This document shows positions 1 to 6,753 of a stretch of DNA of 7,272 bases, in pieces. The position numbers and the translations under genes are program-made. The notes beneath the pieces are model-generated. The model worked only from the letters and a program-made list of their open reading frames with translations. It was not told the origin of the DNA and did not search any database. Numbering within the stretch: the stretch's first letter is position 1; each line of letters begins with the position of its first letter. This DNA is from CTSoil-075 sp964292325 (lineage in GTDB: Bacteria > Bacillota > Negativicutes > DSM-13327), in NCBI GenBank assembly GCA_964292325.1, contig CAXYVG010000143.1, positions 1-7,272 on the forward strand, written 5' to 3'.

Positions 1-30
1 TCCCAAAACTTTTTTTGTTAGGCAATCCAT
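1..30 (-). CDS. Start of next flagellar gene, probably flgH (partial)
   Basis: An ATG at 30..28 on the minus strand opens a frame that runs off the window edge and encodes MDCLTKKVLG. A Shine-Dalgarno-like GAAGGTG (43..37) lies 6 nt before it. The gene follows the flgA stop codon after 32 nt, in the same direction, so it should be the next operon member. In diderm Firmicutes flgA is usually followed by flgH (L-ring lipoprotein) and flgI (P-ring protein). A short basic N-terminus could begin a lipoprotein or exported protein, but ten residues cannot identify it. The flgH call rests on position alone. Confidence 0.5.
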   Translation of the reverse strand, partial: MDCLTKKVLG

Positions 31-62
31 ATTCTACACCTTCACTTTCAAAACTAAAAGTC

Positions 63-1058
63 TTACAAATTGCTCTTATATGTTAATACCTGAACCGTAG
101 TTTCATCAAGTACCTTGGCTGTAACCACTCTGGTAGAGCTAATATTTTGCACCTTAATGATTTGCCCTAGACTACCATCTTGCATTGCGACTCCAGGTGC
201 GGTGATTTCCATACTACCATTACGAGCAACAATATTGACATTGCTCCCTCGTTTAATTAGTAATGGTTTTTTCAGCATAGACTCCGTCATTACCATACCT
301 GGCGCTAATGTTCTTCGCGCTACAAATCCTAGTACTTTATTGATATCCGTAAAGTATCCTGCTGCCAAATGTCCAATATCCTTACGTTCATAGCCTACTT
401 TTTCCGTTGTTAGTATTTCCCCAAAGCTAAGCGGACCCGTAACAACTACGACTTGTTTATATAGCTTAACATCTAACTTTAATACTAACCTCGTGAATAG
501 CTGTCCATTGATACGAATTGTAGCCGTAACATTGGTGGGTGTGTTATAGCGAATACCATACGGCAGAGTCATTGTAATATCGCTAGCGCCTACAGGAGTG
601 ATCACATCTTGCATACTACCAATCGGCGTTATCGTAAGATTCCCACTACTTGCAGACAAACCAGTTTGCTTTTCGATCAGCACTACTGCCTTAGCCAGCA
701 GTTCTTCTCTCTTGATATATTGAGAGTTCGTAGACACTGTCACTTTTTCAGGAATTTCCAAATCCACATCACTAAAATCAGCCCCTGTGGCAGCTAAACG
801 CATCTGCATAAATTCTCTGTTTAATACTAAACTATTACCAACAGATGGCACCGTGCCTAGTTTCAGCTGTTGAAAATGATTAACCGTTTCCATATCGCTA
901 CCACTGATCTCTGCGATTTTTCCAAGTGTAATAAATGGCCCATCCACGTTGGATTCTGGTGCTACCGCAATGGTTATTGTTGCGGCAAAGGCATAGGGAA
1001 GTAACAGGAGTAACTGTAATACTAGAAGGTAGCTTATTCTAACAAACATCGTTTTCAT
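63..1058 (-). CDS. flgA: Flagellar P-ring assembly chaperone FlgA
   Basis: FlgA is a periplasmic chaperone that helps FlgI assemble into the flagellar P ring around the rod. The 331-residue product starts with a clear Sec signal peptide: basic residues at K2 and R7, a leucine-rich core at about 11-20, and a likely cleavage after AFA at residue 25. An N-terminal region (about 26-200) precedes an SAF-type beta-clip segment (about 202-263) and a C-terminal FlgA domain (about 264-326). The latter shows the usual pattern of RGSNV, ARNGSMEI, PGVAMQDGSLGQ and a VQNISS stretch. Its ATG follows the TAG of flgG with no gap and has no strong Shine-Dalgarno sequence, so translation is probably coupled to flgG. 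An in-frame ATG at codon 4 is an alternative start. The product is longer than the typical proteobacterial FlgA (about 220 residues). A P-ring chaperone implies an outer membrane. Confidence 0.93.
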   Translation of the reverse strand: MKTMFVRISYLLVLQLLLLLPYAFAATITIAVAPESNVDGPFITLGKIAEISGSDMETVNHFQQLKLGTVPSVGNSLVLNREFMQMRLAATGADFSDVDLEIPEKVTVSTNSQYIKREELLAKAVVLIEKQTGLSASSGNLTITPIGSMQDVITPVGASDITMTLPYGIRYNTPTNVTATIRINGQLFTRLVLKLDVKLYKQVVVVTGPLSFGEILTTEKVGYERKDIGHLAAGYFTDINKVLGFVARRTLAPGMVMTESMLKKPLLIKRGSNVNIVARNGSMEITAPGVAMQDGSLGQIIKVQNISSTRVVTAKVLDETTVQVLTYKSNL

Positions 1059-1847
1059 CTATCGTTTGAGATTCGCAGCCTGTTCTAACATGGTATCCGA
1101 GGTTGTAATTGCCTTGGAGTTTATTTCATAAGCCCGTTGCGCCACAATCATATTGACCATTTCTTCAACAACTTGGACATTTGACATTTCGATATACTTT
1201 TGTTGAATGGAACCTGCACCATCAGTACCAGGATTACTCAATACTGGATTCCCAGAGGCTGCCGTTTCTTTTAATAAGTTTTTTCCCATACTGTCAAGAC
1301 CTGATGCATTAACAAATCTAGCAAGTTGCAGTTGTCCTAAATTCTGAGGTTCAGTTTGTCCAGGAACGGTTGCGGTTACAGTGCCTTCAGAGGATACTGC
1401 AAATGCAGTGGCATTCGTAGGCACAGTAATGGCAGGTTCTAACGGATAACCCTCAGAAGTAACAATTCTTCCCGTAGAATCCAATTTAAACGAACCATCC
1501 CGCGTATAATTAATCGTACCATCTGGCATACTAATTTGGAAGAAGCCATCTCCTTCAATCGCTAAATCGGTAGAATTTCCTGTTGATTGAAAACTTCCCT
1601 CTGTATAAATTTTTTGTGTAGCAACTTGACGTACACCACTACCCATTTGTATCCCAGTTGGCAACTGACTATCTGGCCCAGTTGTTGTCCCAGCCTGACG
1701 CATGGTTTGATACATCAAATCCTGAAAATCAGTACGGCTTTTTTTAAAACCTGTTGTATTTACATTGGCTAAGTTATTGGAAATTACATCAATATTAGCC
1801 TGTTGAGCAACCATCCCCGATGCGGCTGTCCACAAAGATCTCATCAT
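1059..1847 (-). CDS. flgG: Flagellar distal rod protein FlgG (FlhP-like)
   Basis: FlgG forms the distal rod of the flagellar basal body, the shaft joining the motor to the hook, and is exported by the flagellar type III system. At 262 residues it matches the usual FlgG length. The N-terminal rod signature is present (ISNNLANVNTTGFKK, about residues 22-36). So are the central EGDGFF motif (98-103) and the C-terminal coiled segment of the rod/hook family (about 222-262, with SNVQVVEEMVNMI and QRAYEINSKA). The ATG at 1847 was chosen because GGGAGG (1861..1856) lies 8 nt upstream; the second ATG, 3 nt later, would leave 11 nt. An 87-nt gap separates it from flgF, and I see no convincing promoter or hairpin there. 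In B. subtilis the equivalent gene next to mbl is called flhP. Confidence 0.95.
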   Translation of the reverse strand: MMRSLWTAASGMVAQQANIDVISNNLANVNTTGFKKSRTDFQDLMYQTMRQAGTTTGPDSQLPTGIQMGSGVRQVATQKIYTEGSFQSTGNSTDLAIEGDGFFQISMPDGTINYTRDGSFKLDSTGRIVTSEGYPLEPAITVPTNATAFAVSSEGTVTATVPGQTEPQNLGQLQLARFVNASGLDSMGKNLLKETAASGNPVLSNPGTDGAGSIQQKYIEMSNVQVVEEMVNMIVAQRAYEINSKAITTSDTMLEQAANLKR

Positions 1848-1934
1848 AAGAATATCCTCCCTTATGTATCCATTTCCTTAATGCTATATATACTATCGTA
1901 ATAACAGACGAATAAAATAAGTAGAAATATTTTC

Positions 1935-2678
1935 TTATATCTTACCTACCTCAGTTACAGCTTTACTAAGCAATTGGTCGTGAGATTGAACCACTTTACC
2001 GTTAATTTCATATGCCCGGTAATTGGAAATCAAGTTTACCATTTCGCCGACAACATTGACATTTGATTTTTCTAAAAAGCCTTGTCGTACACTACCGGTC
2101 GCTGCTTTTCGTTGCTGATTATTCGCTGCAATATATAAACTAGATCCTTCTTTTTCTAATTGTTTTTCATCGGCAAACTCTACTACTTGCAATTTCCCTG
2201 CTGGTTGGTTATCTACTAATACCGTTCCATCAGCACCAACTACCATGCTATTTCCTTGTATACGGATAGGACCATTTTGCCCAAGCACTCGGTTACCGTC
2301 TTGCGTAACCAGTTCCCCTCTTCTATTTTTAGAAAAAGTTCCATTACGAGTATAACGAACGCCTCGTGAAGTTTCTACTGCAAAAAAGCCTTTCCCCTCC
2401 ATCGCTAAATCAAAATTATTGCCAGTGAGTCTGATTGTACCAGCCGACTGATCGGTTGCGACTTCATCAACCGTCACACCCATACCAAGACTACCGATCG
2501 TAGGAGCATCTGGACCATCATTAATTCTGGTTATTAAGACGCTAGCGAAATCCTTAGTAATCGTCACGTCTTTTTTAAACCCTGCAGTATCAGCATTCGC
2601 TAGATTATTCGAAATAGCATCTGTTCGTGCCATTTCAGCTATCATCCCTGATGCCCCAGTATAAAGACCGCGAATCAT
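1935..2678 (-). CDS. flgF: Flagellar rod protein FlgF (FlhO-like)
   Basis: This is a rod protein of the flagellar basal body, related to FlgF (proximal rod) and to FlhO of B. subtilis. The 247 residues carry the N-terminal rod signature (ISNNLANADTAGFKK, about 22-36), the EGKGFF motif (94-99) and the C-terminal family segment (about 205-241, including SNVNVVGEMVNLI and YRAYEINGK). It differs from its neighbour FlgG in the middle third, as expected for a rod paralogue rather than a recent duplicate. The ATG at 2678 is preceded by AAGGAG (2691..2686) at 7 nt, and this site overlaps the mbl stop codon. With only 12 nt between the genes, co-transcription and coupling with mbl are likely. The choice between the names flgF and flhO is convention; the rod role is secure. 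Confidence 0.92.
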   Translation of the reverse strand: MIRGLYTGASGMIAEMARTDAISNNLANADTAGFKKDVTITKDFASVLITRINDGPDAPTIGSLGMGVTVDEVATDQSAGTIRLTGNNFDLAMEGKGFFAVETSRGVRYTRNGTFSKNRRGELVTQDGNRVLGQNGPIRIQGNSMVVGADGTVLVDNQPAGKLQVVEFADEKQLEKEGSSLYIAANNQQRKAATGSVRQGFLEKSNVNVVGEMVNLISNYRAYEINGKVVQSHDQLLSKAVTEVGKI

Positions 2679-2690
2679 ACTACCACTCCT

Positions 2691-3719
2691 TTAGGCTAAA
2701 CTGCCTCTTTTTAACGTCGTCAGACTATCTTCAATCGTACCCAATGAATCTAATGCTTTGCCTGTCCCTAAAGCCACACAAGATAAAGGGTCTTCAGCCA
2801 AGTACGTAGGGATACCGGTTTCTTGCTGAACTAGCTTGTCCAGTCCATATAGCATAGAACCGCCACCCGTCATAATAATACCTCGATCCATAATATCAGA
2901 GGATAACTCAGGTGGAGTCGTCTCTAATACTGACTTGACTCTTTGTATAATGAGGGAAACTGATTCATTTAATGCCTCAAACGTTTCTTTCGAAGTAATC
3001 CGCAAAGACTTAGGTAGTCCGGACAATAAATCACGACCACGAATTTCCATACTCTCATTACGTTCATCCACTAATGCCGTACCAATATTGACTTTAATGG
3101 TTTCTGCGGTACGTTCACCGATGATTACATTATATTCTCGCTTAACGTAGCGCACTAAGGCTTCGTCAAACTTATCTCCACCTATTTTTAACGATTCACT
3201 AACAACAATGCCTCCCAGACTTAGTACAGCGACATCTGTAGTTCCTCCACCAATATCAACTACCATCGAGCCAAATGGTTCAGAGATATCTAGCCCTGCG
3301 CCAAGAGCTGCTGCTAATGGTTCTTCAATTAAATATGTTTTTTTTGCACCAGCTTGCATAGCCGCTTCTAATACCGCTCGTTTTTCGACTGTTGTTACAC
3401 CGGACGGTATACATACCATAATCCTAGGCTTAAAGAAAAGACGCGTAGTTGCTACTTTTTGAATAAAATGACGTAACATACTTTCCGTTGTATCATAATC
3501 GGCAATTACACCATCACGTAGTGGACGGATGGCCACAATATTGCCAGGTGTACGTCCAATCATTGCACGAGCCTCTTCCCCAATTGCCAAAACTGTATTC
3601 GTATCACGATCAATCGCGACTACCGACGGCTCTCTAAGTACGATACCTTTTCCCTTTATGTACACTAATACATTCGCTGTTCCTAAATCAACACCAATGT
3701 CCATTGACATGTCAAACAT
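2691..3719 (-). CDS. mbl: MreB/Mbl-family rod-shape actin homologue
   Basis: This is a bacterial actin that assembles into membrane-associated filaments and guides the elongation machinery for side-wall peptidoglycan. The 342 residues are the full family length. Visible nucleotide-binding elements are phosphate loop 1 (DIGVDLGTANV, 7-17), the catalytic region with IEEPLAAALG (131-140), phosphate loop 2 (VVDIGGGTTD, 153-162) and the adenosine motif (GIIMTGGG, 280-287). All look intact. The sequence stays close to Mbl throughout (for example GRTPGNIVAIRPL and ELSSDIMDRG). The location directly before two rod genes and after spoIIID is that of mbl in B. subtilis, hence the symbol; mreB would also be defensible. 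The ATG at 3719 has AGGGG (3731..3727) 7 nt upstream; in-frame ATGs at codons 4 and 6 are poorer fits. This gene begins the intact part of the operon. Confidence 0.94.
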   Translation of the reverse strand: MFDMSMDIGVDLGTANVLVYIKGKGIVLREPSVVAIDRDTNTVLAIGEEARAMIGRTPGNIVAIRPLRDGVIADYDTTESMLRHFIQKVATTRLFFKPRIMVCIPSGVTTVEKRAVLEAAMQAGAKKTYLIEEPLAAALGAGLDISEPFGSMVVDIGGGTTDVAVLSLGGIVVSESLKIGGDKFDEALVRYVKREYNVIIGERTAETIKVNIGTALVDERNESMEIRGRDLLSGLPKSLRITSKETFEALNESVSLIIQRVKSVLETTPPELSSDIMDRGIIMTGGGSMLYGLDKLVQQETGIPTYLAEDPLSCVALGTGKALDSLGTIEDSLTTLKRGSLA

Positions 3720-3812
3720 GTATAATCCCCTCTCGTATCTATTATCTGCGTATCCAAGTTTTTATTACATTACAATGGACGCAAAGAATTACATATATAT
3801 CTTACTTATCTT

Positions 3813-4004
3813 CTACATTTTTTGCCAAACTCCTTCATTTTCATTGTTATTCTTTACTTCTTTATATTTTTTTCGAGTTGCTTCGCCACCACGAATATGA
3901 CGTTCGGCTTTATTTTGTTCCAAGACAACTCTAACTCGACTGGATAACTTTTTGTTAATTAAAGGTAACCTTTCTATCATATCTTTATGGAAGGCTATAC
4001 TCAA
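3813..4004 (-). pseudogene. spoIIID: 5'-truncated remnant of spoIIID
   Basis: SpoIIID is a small DNA-binding regulator of mother-cell genes during sporulation. From about 3992 down to 3813 this frame reads FHKDMIERLPL, INKKLSS, RVRVVLEQ and HIRGGEATRKKYK. As I recall the B. subtilis protein, this follows its C-terminal half (VHKDLTERLPEIN, then HLRGGEATKLKYK). About the first 36 residues are missing, covering the N-terminus and most of the helix-turn-helix. Upstream the same frame gives a hydrophobic stretch and then a TAA at 4040..4038. The only possible start is a TTG at 4004 without a Shine-Dalgarno sequence. I looked in the other two minus frames up to about 4140 and found at most a weak VRALVKPIF resemblance, not a usable N-terminus. 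Synteny with mbl, 93 nt downstream, supports the identity. The retained C-terminal basic helix would not act as a normal SpoIIID on its own. Confidence 0.8.
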
Positions 4005-4074
4005 AATGAACGGTAAAAATCGGTTTAACCAATGCTCTTACAAATTGGTGACCTTTCATTTATTAAAGATACTT

Positions 4075-4105
4075 CTAACACTTTATATAGAAAATGTGTT
4101 ATACT
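4075..4105 (+). promoter_or_regulatory. Candidate extended -10 promoter for leader/GGCT gene
   Basis: TGTTATACT (4097-4105) is an extended -10 element, with TG one base before TATACT. The best -35 candidate, CTAACA (4075-4080), matches TTGACA at four of six positions but sits 19 nt away, so the extended -10 would have to do most of the work. Transcription would start near 4112 and run rightward into the hairpin at 4157-4195 and then the GGCT-like gene. This is a pattern match only. Confidence 0.35.
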
Positions 4106-4156
4106 GCAACTATCATCTACGTAATCATTTTTCAGTAATGAAATAAAAAGCATGGC

Positions 4157-4198
4157 AATGACGCCATAATCTCTGCAAGAGATTATGGCGTCATTTTT
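4157..4198 (+). terminator. Strong intrinsic hairpin upstream of GGCT gene (terminator or attenuator)
   Basis: The left arm 4157-4173 and right arm 4179-4195 form a perfect 17-bp stem around a 5-nt loop (TGCAA). The right arm runs into five T residues (4194-4198), the form of a Rho-independent terminator for rightward transcription. Only 22 nt separate the T-run from the AGGAGGT of the next gene, too little for a separate promoter, so a transcript reaching that gene should cross this hairpin. A weak competing stem (ATGGC 4152-4156 with GCCAT 4163-4167) overlaps the left arm. It could be an attenuator, the end of a short RNA starting near 4112, or the terminator of a lost gene. On the minus strand the nearest T-run is about 8 nt beyond the stem, so leftward termination is less likely. 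Confidence 0.75.
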
Positions 4199-4233
4199 CA
4201 TTCTAAAAACGATCAATAAGAGGAGGTCATCTT

Positions 4234-4785
4234 ATGTCAGAAACTAACCAAACTCGTCTTTATTTTGCGTATGGATTTAATCTCAATGTAAAACAAATGA
4301 ACGAAAAATGCACCAAACCTCGTGTACTTGGCATTGCCCGATTAGCCGGTCATAAAATTGGGTTTTATGAGTATTCGGTGATCTGGGATGGAGCTGTAGA
4401 AACAGTTGTTCCTGATGAGCAGTCCGAAGTATGGGGAGTCTTGTATCAATTGGAAGTCTACGCTTGGGATCAATTAGACAACTGCGAAGATGCTCGTTTA
4501 GATGGGACAGGAGAATATTTTCATTATCCTGTCGAAGTGCTTGATGAGCAAAACAATCTCCGGGAAGCAAGCATCTACAAGAAAGCTCGCTTAGGACCAC
4601 CTAAAGAGCCCAGCACTGAATACTTAGAGATCATCATTCAGGGCGCAAAAGAACAAGGATTACCCCAAGATTATATTGCATCATTAGAAAATATCGCTTC
4701 CAAGCCAGCTTCTTATCCTGTACCAAAACAACGAAAACAAAATAACCAATCACCTGCAGTCGGTTGTGATGGTTGCTCAGAATAA
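4234..4785 (+). CDS. Gamma-glutamylcyclotransferase-like (GGCT fold) protein
   Basis: GGCT-fold enzymes release 5-oxoproline from gamma-glutamyl compounds by intramolecular cyclisation; the substrate here is unknown. The 183-residue cytosolic protein opens with the family signature YFAYGFN (10-16), where the usual YGSN loop has Phe in place of Ser. EVWGVLYQL (65-73) matches the family core strand. LDNCED (81-86) offers E85 as the catalytic glutamate, at the place of the LDxxEG motif. After about residue 155 the sequence becomes low in complexity and basic, and ends in GCDGCSE, a CxxC tail that could bind metal or form a disulfide. AGGAGGT (4221-4227) lies 6 nt before the ATG. The gene stands alone on the plus strand, diverging from the spoIIID-mbl cluster and converging with the recombinase. 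The fold call is good; activity is uncertain because of the altered loop. Confidence 0.8.
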   Translation: MSETNQTRLYFAYGFNLNVKQMNEKCTKPRVLGIARLAGHKIGFYEYSVIWDGAVETVVPDEQSEVWGVLYQLEVYAWDQLDNCEDARLDGTGEYFHYPVEVLDEQNNLREASIYKKARLGPPKEPSTEYLEIIIQGAKEQGLPQDYIASLENIASKPASYPVPKQRKQNNQSPAVGCDGCSE

Positions 4786-4901
4786 GGTTGAATTTCCCAA
4801 TATACCACACTAAGTTTTTTACAGGCTATAACCTATTGCCGGCAGACTAACAATATAGATGGTATTTACTTAGTACGTCATATATACATTGAAGATAAGT
4901 T

Positions 4902-4962
4902 ACAGGGGACGGTGGTGTGTCTCGTTCATATAAATGAACCAAGACACACCACCGTCCCCTGT
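4902..4962. repeat. REP-like long palindrome after the recombinase stop
   Basis: The arms 4902-4922 and 4942-4962 are perfect 21-nt inverted copies; the right arm contains CACCACCGTCCCCTGT. Inside them GTTCAT (4924-4929) pairs with ATGAAC (4934-4939) around a 4-nt loop, giving a 61-nt two-part hairpin. The outer edge touches the recombinase stop codon TAG (4965..4963). Neither side is followed by a T-run, so this is not a canonical terminator. The GGGGACGG core resembles palindromes I recall as dispersed in many Firmicute genomes, sometimes linked to Y1/REP-type transposases. That link is from memory and was not searched here. Confidence 0.8.
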
Positions 4963-6474
4963 CTAAGCCGAAAATGACTTGATAAAGACTTGAATTTCCC
5001 CTTCGATGGTCACGATAATTTTATCGATGACGTGCCTCAGCATGGCATTATCGATCATATCAGTAGATAATATACTTTCAATACTGCCGCAATACTTTCT
5101 AATCACTTCATCAATACGACCTACGATTGATGTATTGTCTTGCAAAGTCATGAGCTGATTTTCATATTTAGCAATCGTACTATTTAATTCCGTTGTTCTT
5201 TCCTTTAGTTCCTTAATCGTGATGGCATCCACCTCAAACATTTGTGTCTGTTTTGCTTTTGCCTTTTTGAGCCTTGTTAGTTCATTGATCATAAACGTTT
5301 CTGACAACTCATCAACACTTGGTTTATATATTTTTTTGAATTCGGCAATGGTTTGCTTTAACAGCTTATCTTTTGAAGATGTCAAGCTCCCTAGATAATT
5401 TTTGATTTCATTCAGCAATTGCTGCTCATCAACAACCATATGATTATTGCAAAAATCCTTGCCATTGGCATTGCGACCAGAGCAGCACCACCGAATATAT
5501 TCCTTGACATACTTTCTATGCATTCTACGAAAACTATAGCCACAATCACCGCATTTTATCATGGTACTAAAACAGTATTTGTTTGACTGATGCTGTTTCG
5601 TCAGTTGAAAGTTTTCAGTCCGCTCTTCTAGCAATGTCTGTGCTTTATCAAAGATTTCTTGCTCAATAATCGCAAGCTCTGGTTTATCCACAATAAACTG
5701 TTTGTCTACATTGTTTTTAACCCTTTCCCCTGTTAAAAAATCCTTGACCGACTCCTTGCCGTTGATTACTTTCCCTGTATAAAGAGGGTTGGTCAATATG
5801 GTAGAAATCGCTTGCTGCGACCAGCGACATTTGCGTTTTGTCACTAAACCTTCTTTATTTAATAGCTGGGCAATTTTATTCGCCCCATATCGCTGGTAAA
5901 TATAACTTTCAAAAATCCGCTTCACGACCTTGGCTTCGGCCTCATTAATGGTTAGATTAAAATATTCTCCTATGGTTTTATCATAACCATACACTAAGTT
6001 TGGCACCCGCCCTTTTTCCGCATTTTGTTTTTTCCCGAACTTAACCCGTTTCGATAGATTGGCTGATTCTTCTTGCGCTACTGCTGCTAGTATTGTTAAC
6101 GTAAGTTCACCGTCATTACTAGACATATTAGCCGTTACAAATTTACAGTCAATATTTAATGCTTTTAACGTACGAATGCTTTGGAGAAAGTCAACGACAT
6201 TACGAGCAAGACGAGAAACATCTTTTACATAAACGCATTCAAATTTACCATGTTTTGCATCCGCCATCATACGCCTAAATTCCGTTCTGTTTTTGAGTTT
6301 CGTACCACTAATGCCTTCGTCAGCATACAGTTCTACCAGTTCAAAATTACTTTGAGTAGCATACTGCGCAAAAAACTCTTTCTGCGCTTGCAAACTGAGT
6401 AACTGATCTTCCTTTTCAGTAGACACCCGGCAGTAAGCGGCAACTTTTCGCTTTTCAGTACAGCTCATCATCAT
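4963..6474 (-). CDS. Large serine recombinase
   Basis: This is a site-specific recombinase of the large serine family, which integrates, excises or inverts DNA through a covalent phosphoserine intermediate. The N-terminal resolvase domain (about 10-150) contains AAYCRVST with nucleophile S18 and R16, ADEGISGTKLKNR (51-63), and KDVSRLARN (84-92) with the expected R88 and R91. A recombinase domain follows (about 158-290, with YGYD, ANKIAQLLN and LTNPLYTGKV). Then comes a zinc ribbon with C308, C311, C330/C331 and C342, and a coiled-coil region (about 375-445). At 503 residues it is full length and has no internal stop. The start at 6474 is supported by an A/G-rich GGGGGG tract 7 nt upstream; three ATGs stand in tandem. 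A 53-residue ORF precedes it by 43 nt on the same strand. Its attachment sites and cargo cannot be identified from this window. Confidence 0.93.
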   Translation of the reverse strand: MMMSCTEKRKVAAYCRVSTEKEDQLLSLQAQKEFFAQYATQSNFELVELYADEGISGTKLKNRTEFRRMMADAKHGKFECVYVKDVSRLARNVVDFLQSIRTLKALNIDCKFVTANMSSNDGELTLTILAAVAQEESANLSKRVKFGKKQNAEKGRVPNLVYGYDKTIGEYFNLTINEAEAKVVKRIFESYIYQRYGANKIAQLLNKEGLVTKRKCRWSQQAISTILTNPLYTGKVINGKESVKDFLTGERVKNNVDKQFIVDKPELAIIEQEIFDKAQTLLEERTENFQLTKQHQSNKYCFSTMIKCGDCGYSFRRMHRKYVKEYIRWCCSGRNANGKDFCNNHMVVDEQQLLNEIKNYLGSLTSSKDKLLKQTIAEFKKIYKPSVDELSETFMINELTRLKKAKAKQTQMFEVDAITIKELKERTTELNSTIAKYENQLMTLQDNTSIVGRIDEVIRKYCGSIESILSTDMIDNAMLRHVIDKIIVTIEGEIQVFIKSFSA

Positions 6475-6517
6475 ATGACTTCCCCCCTTTCATTAAAATG
6501 GAACCACATTATATATA

Positions 6518-6679
6518 TTACGCTGAATGCTTTACATTGTACCTATGCTCTTTGTTAACAACTATATCCGTACATTCTTTAGTAATCTGATTGAGCACCG
6601 CCTCTGCCAAAATCTTGGGCAAGTACTTGTCCACCTCATCACTTGAATTGGGATTGACGAATGTAATTTTCATACCCAT
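6518..6679 (-). CDS. Small protein of unknown function upstream of recombinase
   Basis: This is a 53-residue ORF beginning MGMKITFVNPNSSDEV. I do not assign a function. The body is a short hydrophobic strand (KITFVN), an acidic turn, then an amphipathic helix (about 16-34, with LPKILAEAVLNQI) and a polar, basic tail ending in VKHSA. I recall similar MKxTFxNPN small ORFs preceding serine recombinases in other Firmicutes, but could not check this. The start at 6679 is chosen because GGGGGAGGAG (6694..6685) ends 5 nt upstream. A longer frame opening at 6709 would place that ribosome-binding site inside the gene. The stop is 43 nt before the recombinase ATG, so the two are probably co-transcribed. 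It might be an accessory or directionality factor, which is only a guess from position. Confidence 0.65.
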   Translation of the reverse strand: MGMKITFVNPNSSDEVDKYLPKILAEAVLNQITKECTDIVVNKEHRYNVKHSA

Positions 6680-6684
6680 GTAAA

Positions 6685-6694
6685 CTCCTCCCCC
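6685..6694 (-). promoter_or_regulatory. Ribosome-binding site fixing the small-ORF start
   Basis: On the minus strand GGGGGAGGAG ends 5 nt before ATG 6679..6677 and 11 nt before the alternative ATG 6673..6671. This favours the MGMK start over the upstream in-frame ATG at 6709, which has no comparable site. Confidence 0.7.
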
Positions 6695-6753
6695 AAATAA
6701 ACTAAGCATAATCTTCCATACATCTTACGTACTAATTCCAGAAATATGACTAT

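Noticed and set aside
1848..1934. Flagellar sigma-factor promoter between flgF and flgG
   Set aside because: No TAAA-N15-GCCGATAA-like match on the minus strand; only AT-rich sequence without a credible -35/-10 pair.
4025..4216. 63-codon minus-strand frame upstream of the spoIIID remnant
   Set aside because: It reads through the strong hairpin at 4157-4195, has no ribosome-binding site and no family resemblance, and does not supply the missing SpoIIID N-terminus.
4838..4845. TGCCGGCA palindrome after the GGCT gene
   Set aside because: Eight bases with no flanking structure or T-run; likely chance, and not a terminator.
4902..4962. Bidirectional terminator between the GGCT gene and the recombinase
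   Set aside because: The stem is strong, but neither strand has a T-run directly after it, so a REP-like palindrome is the better description.
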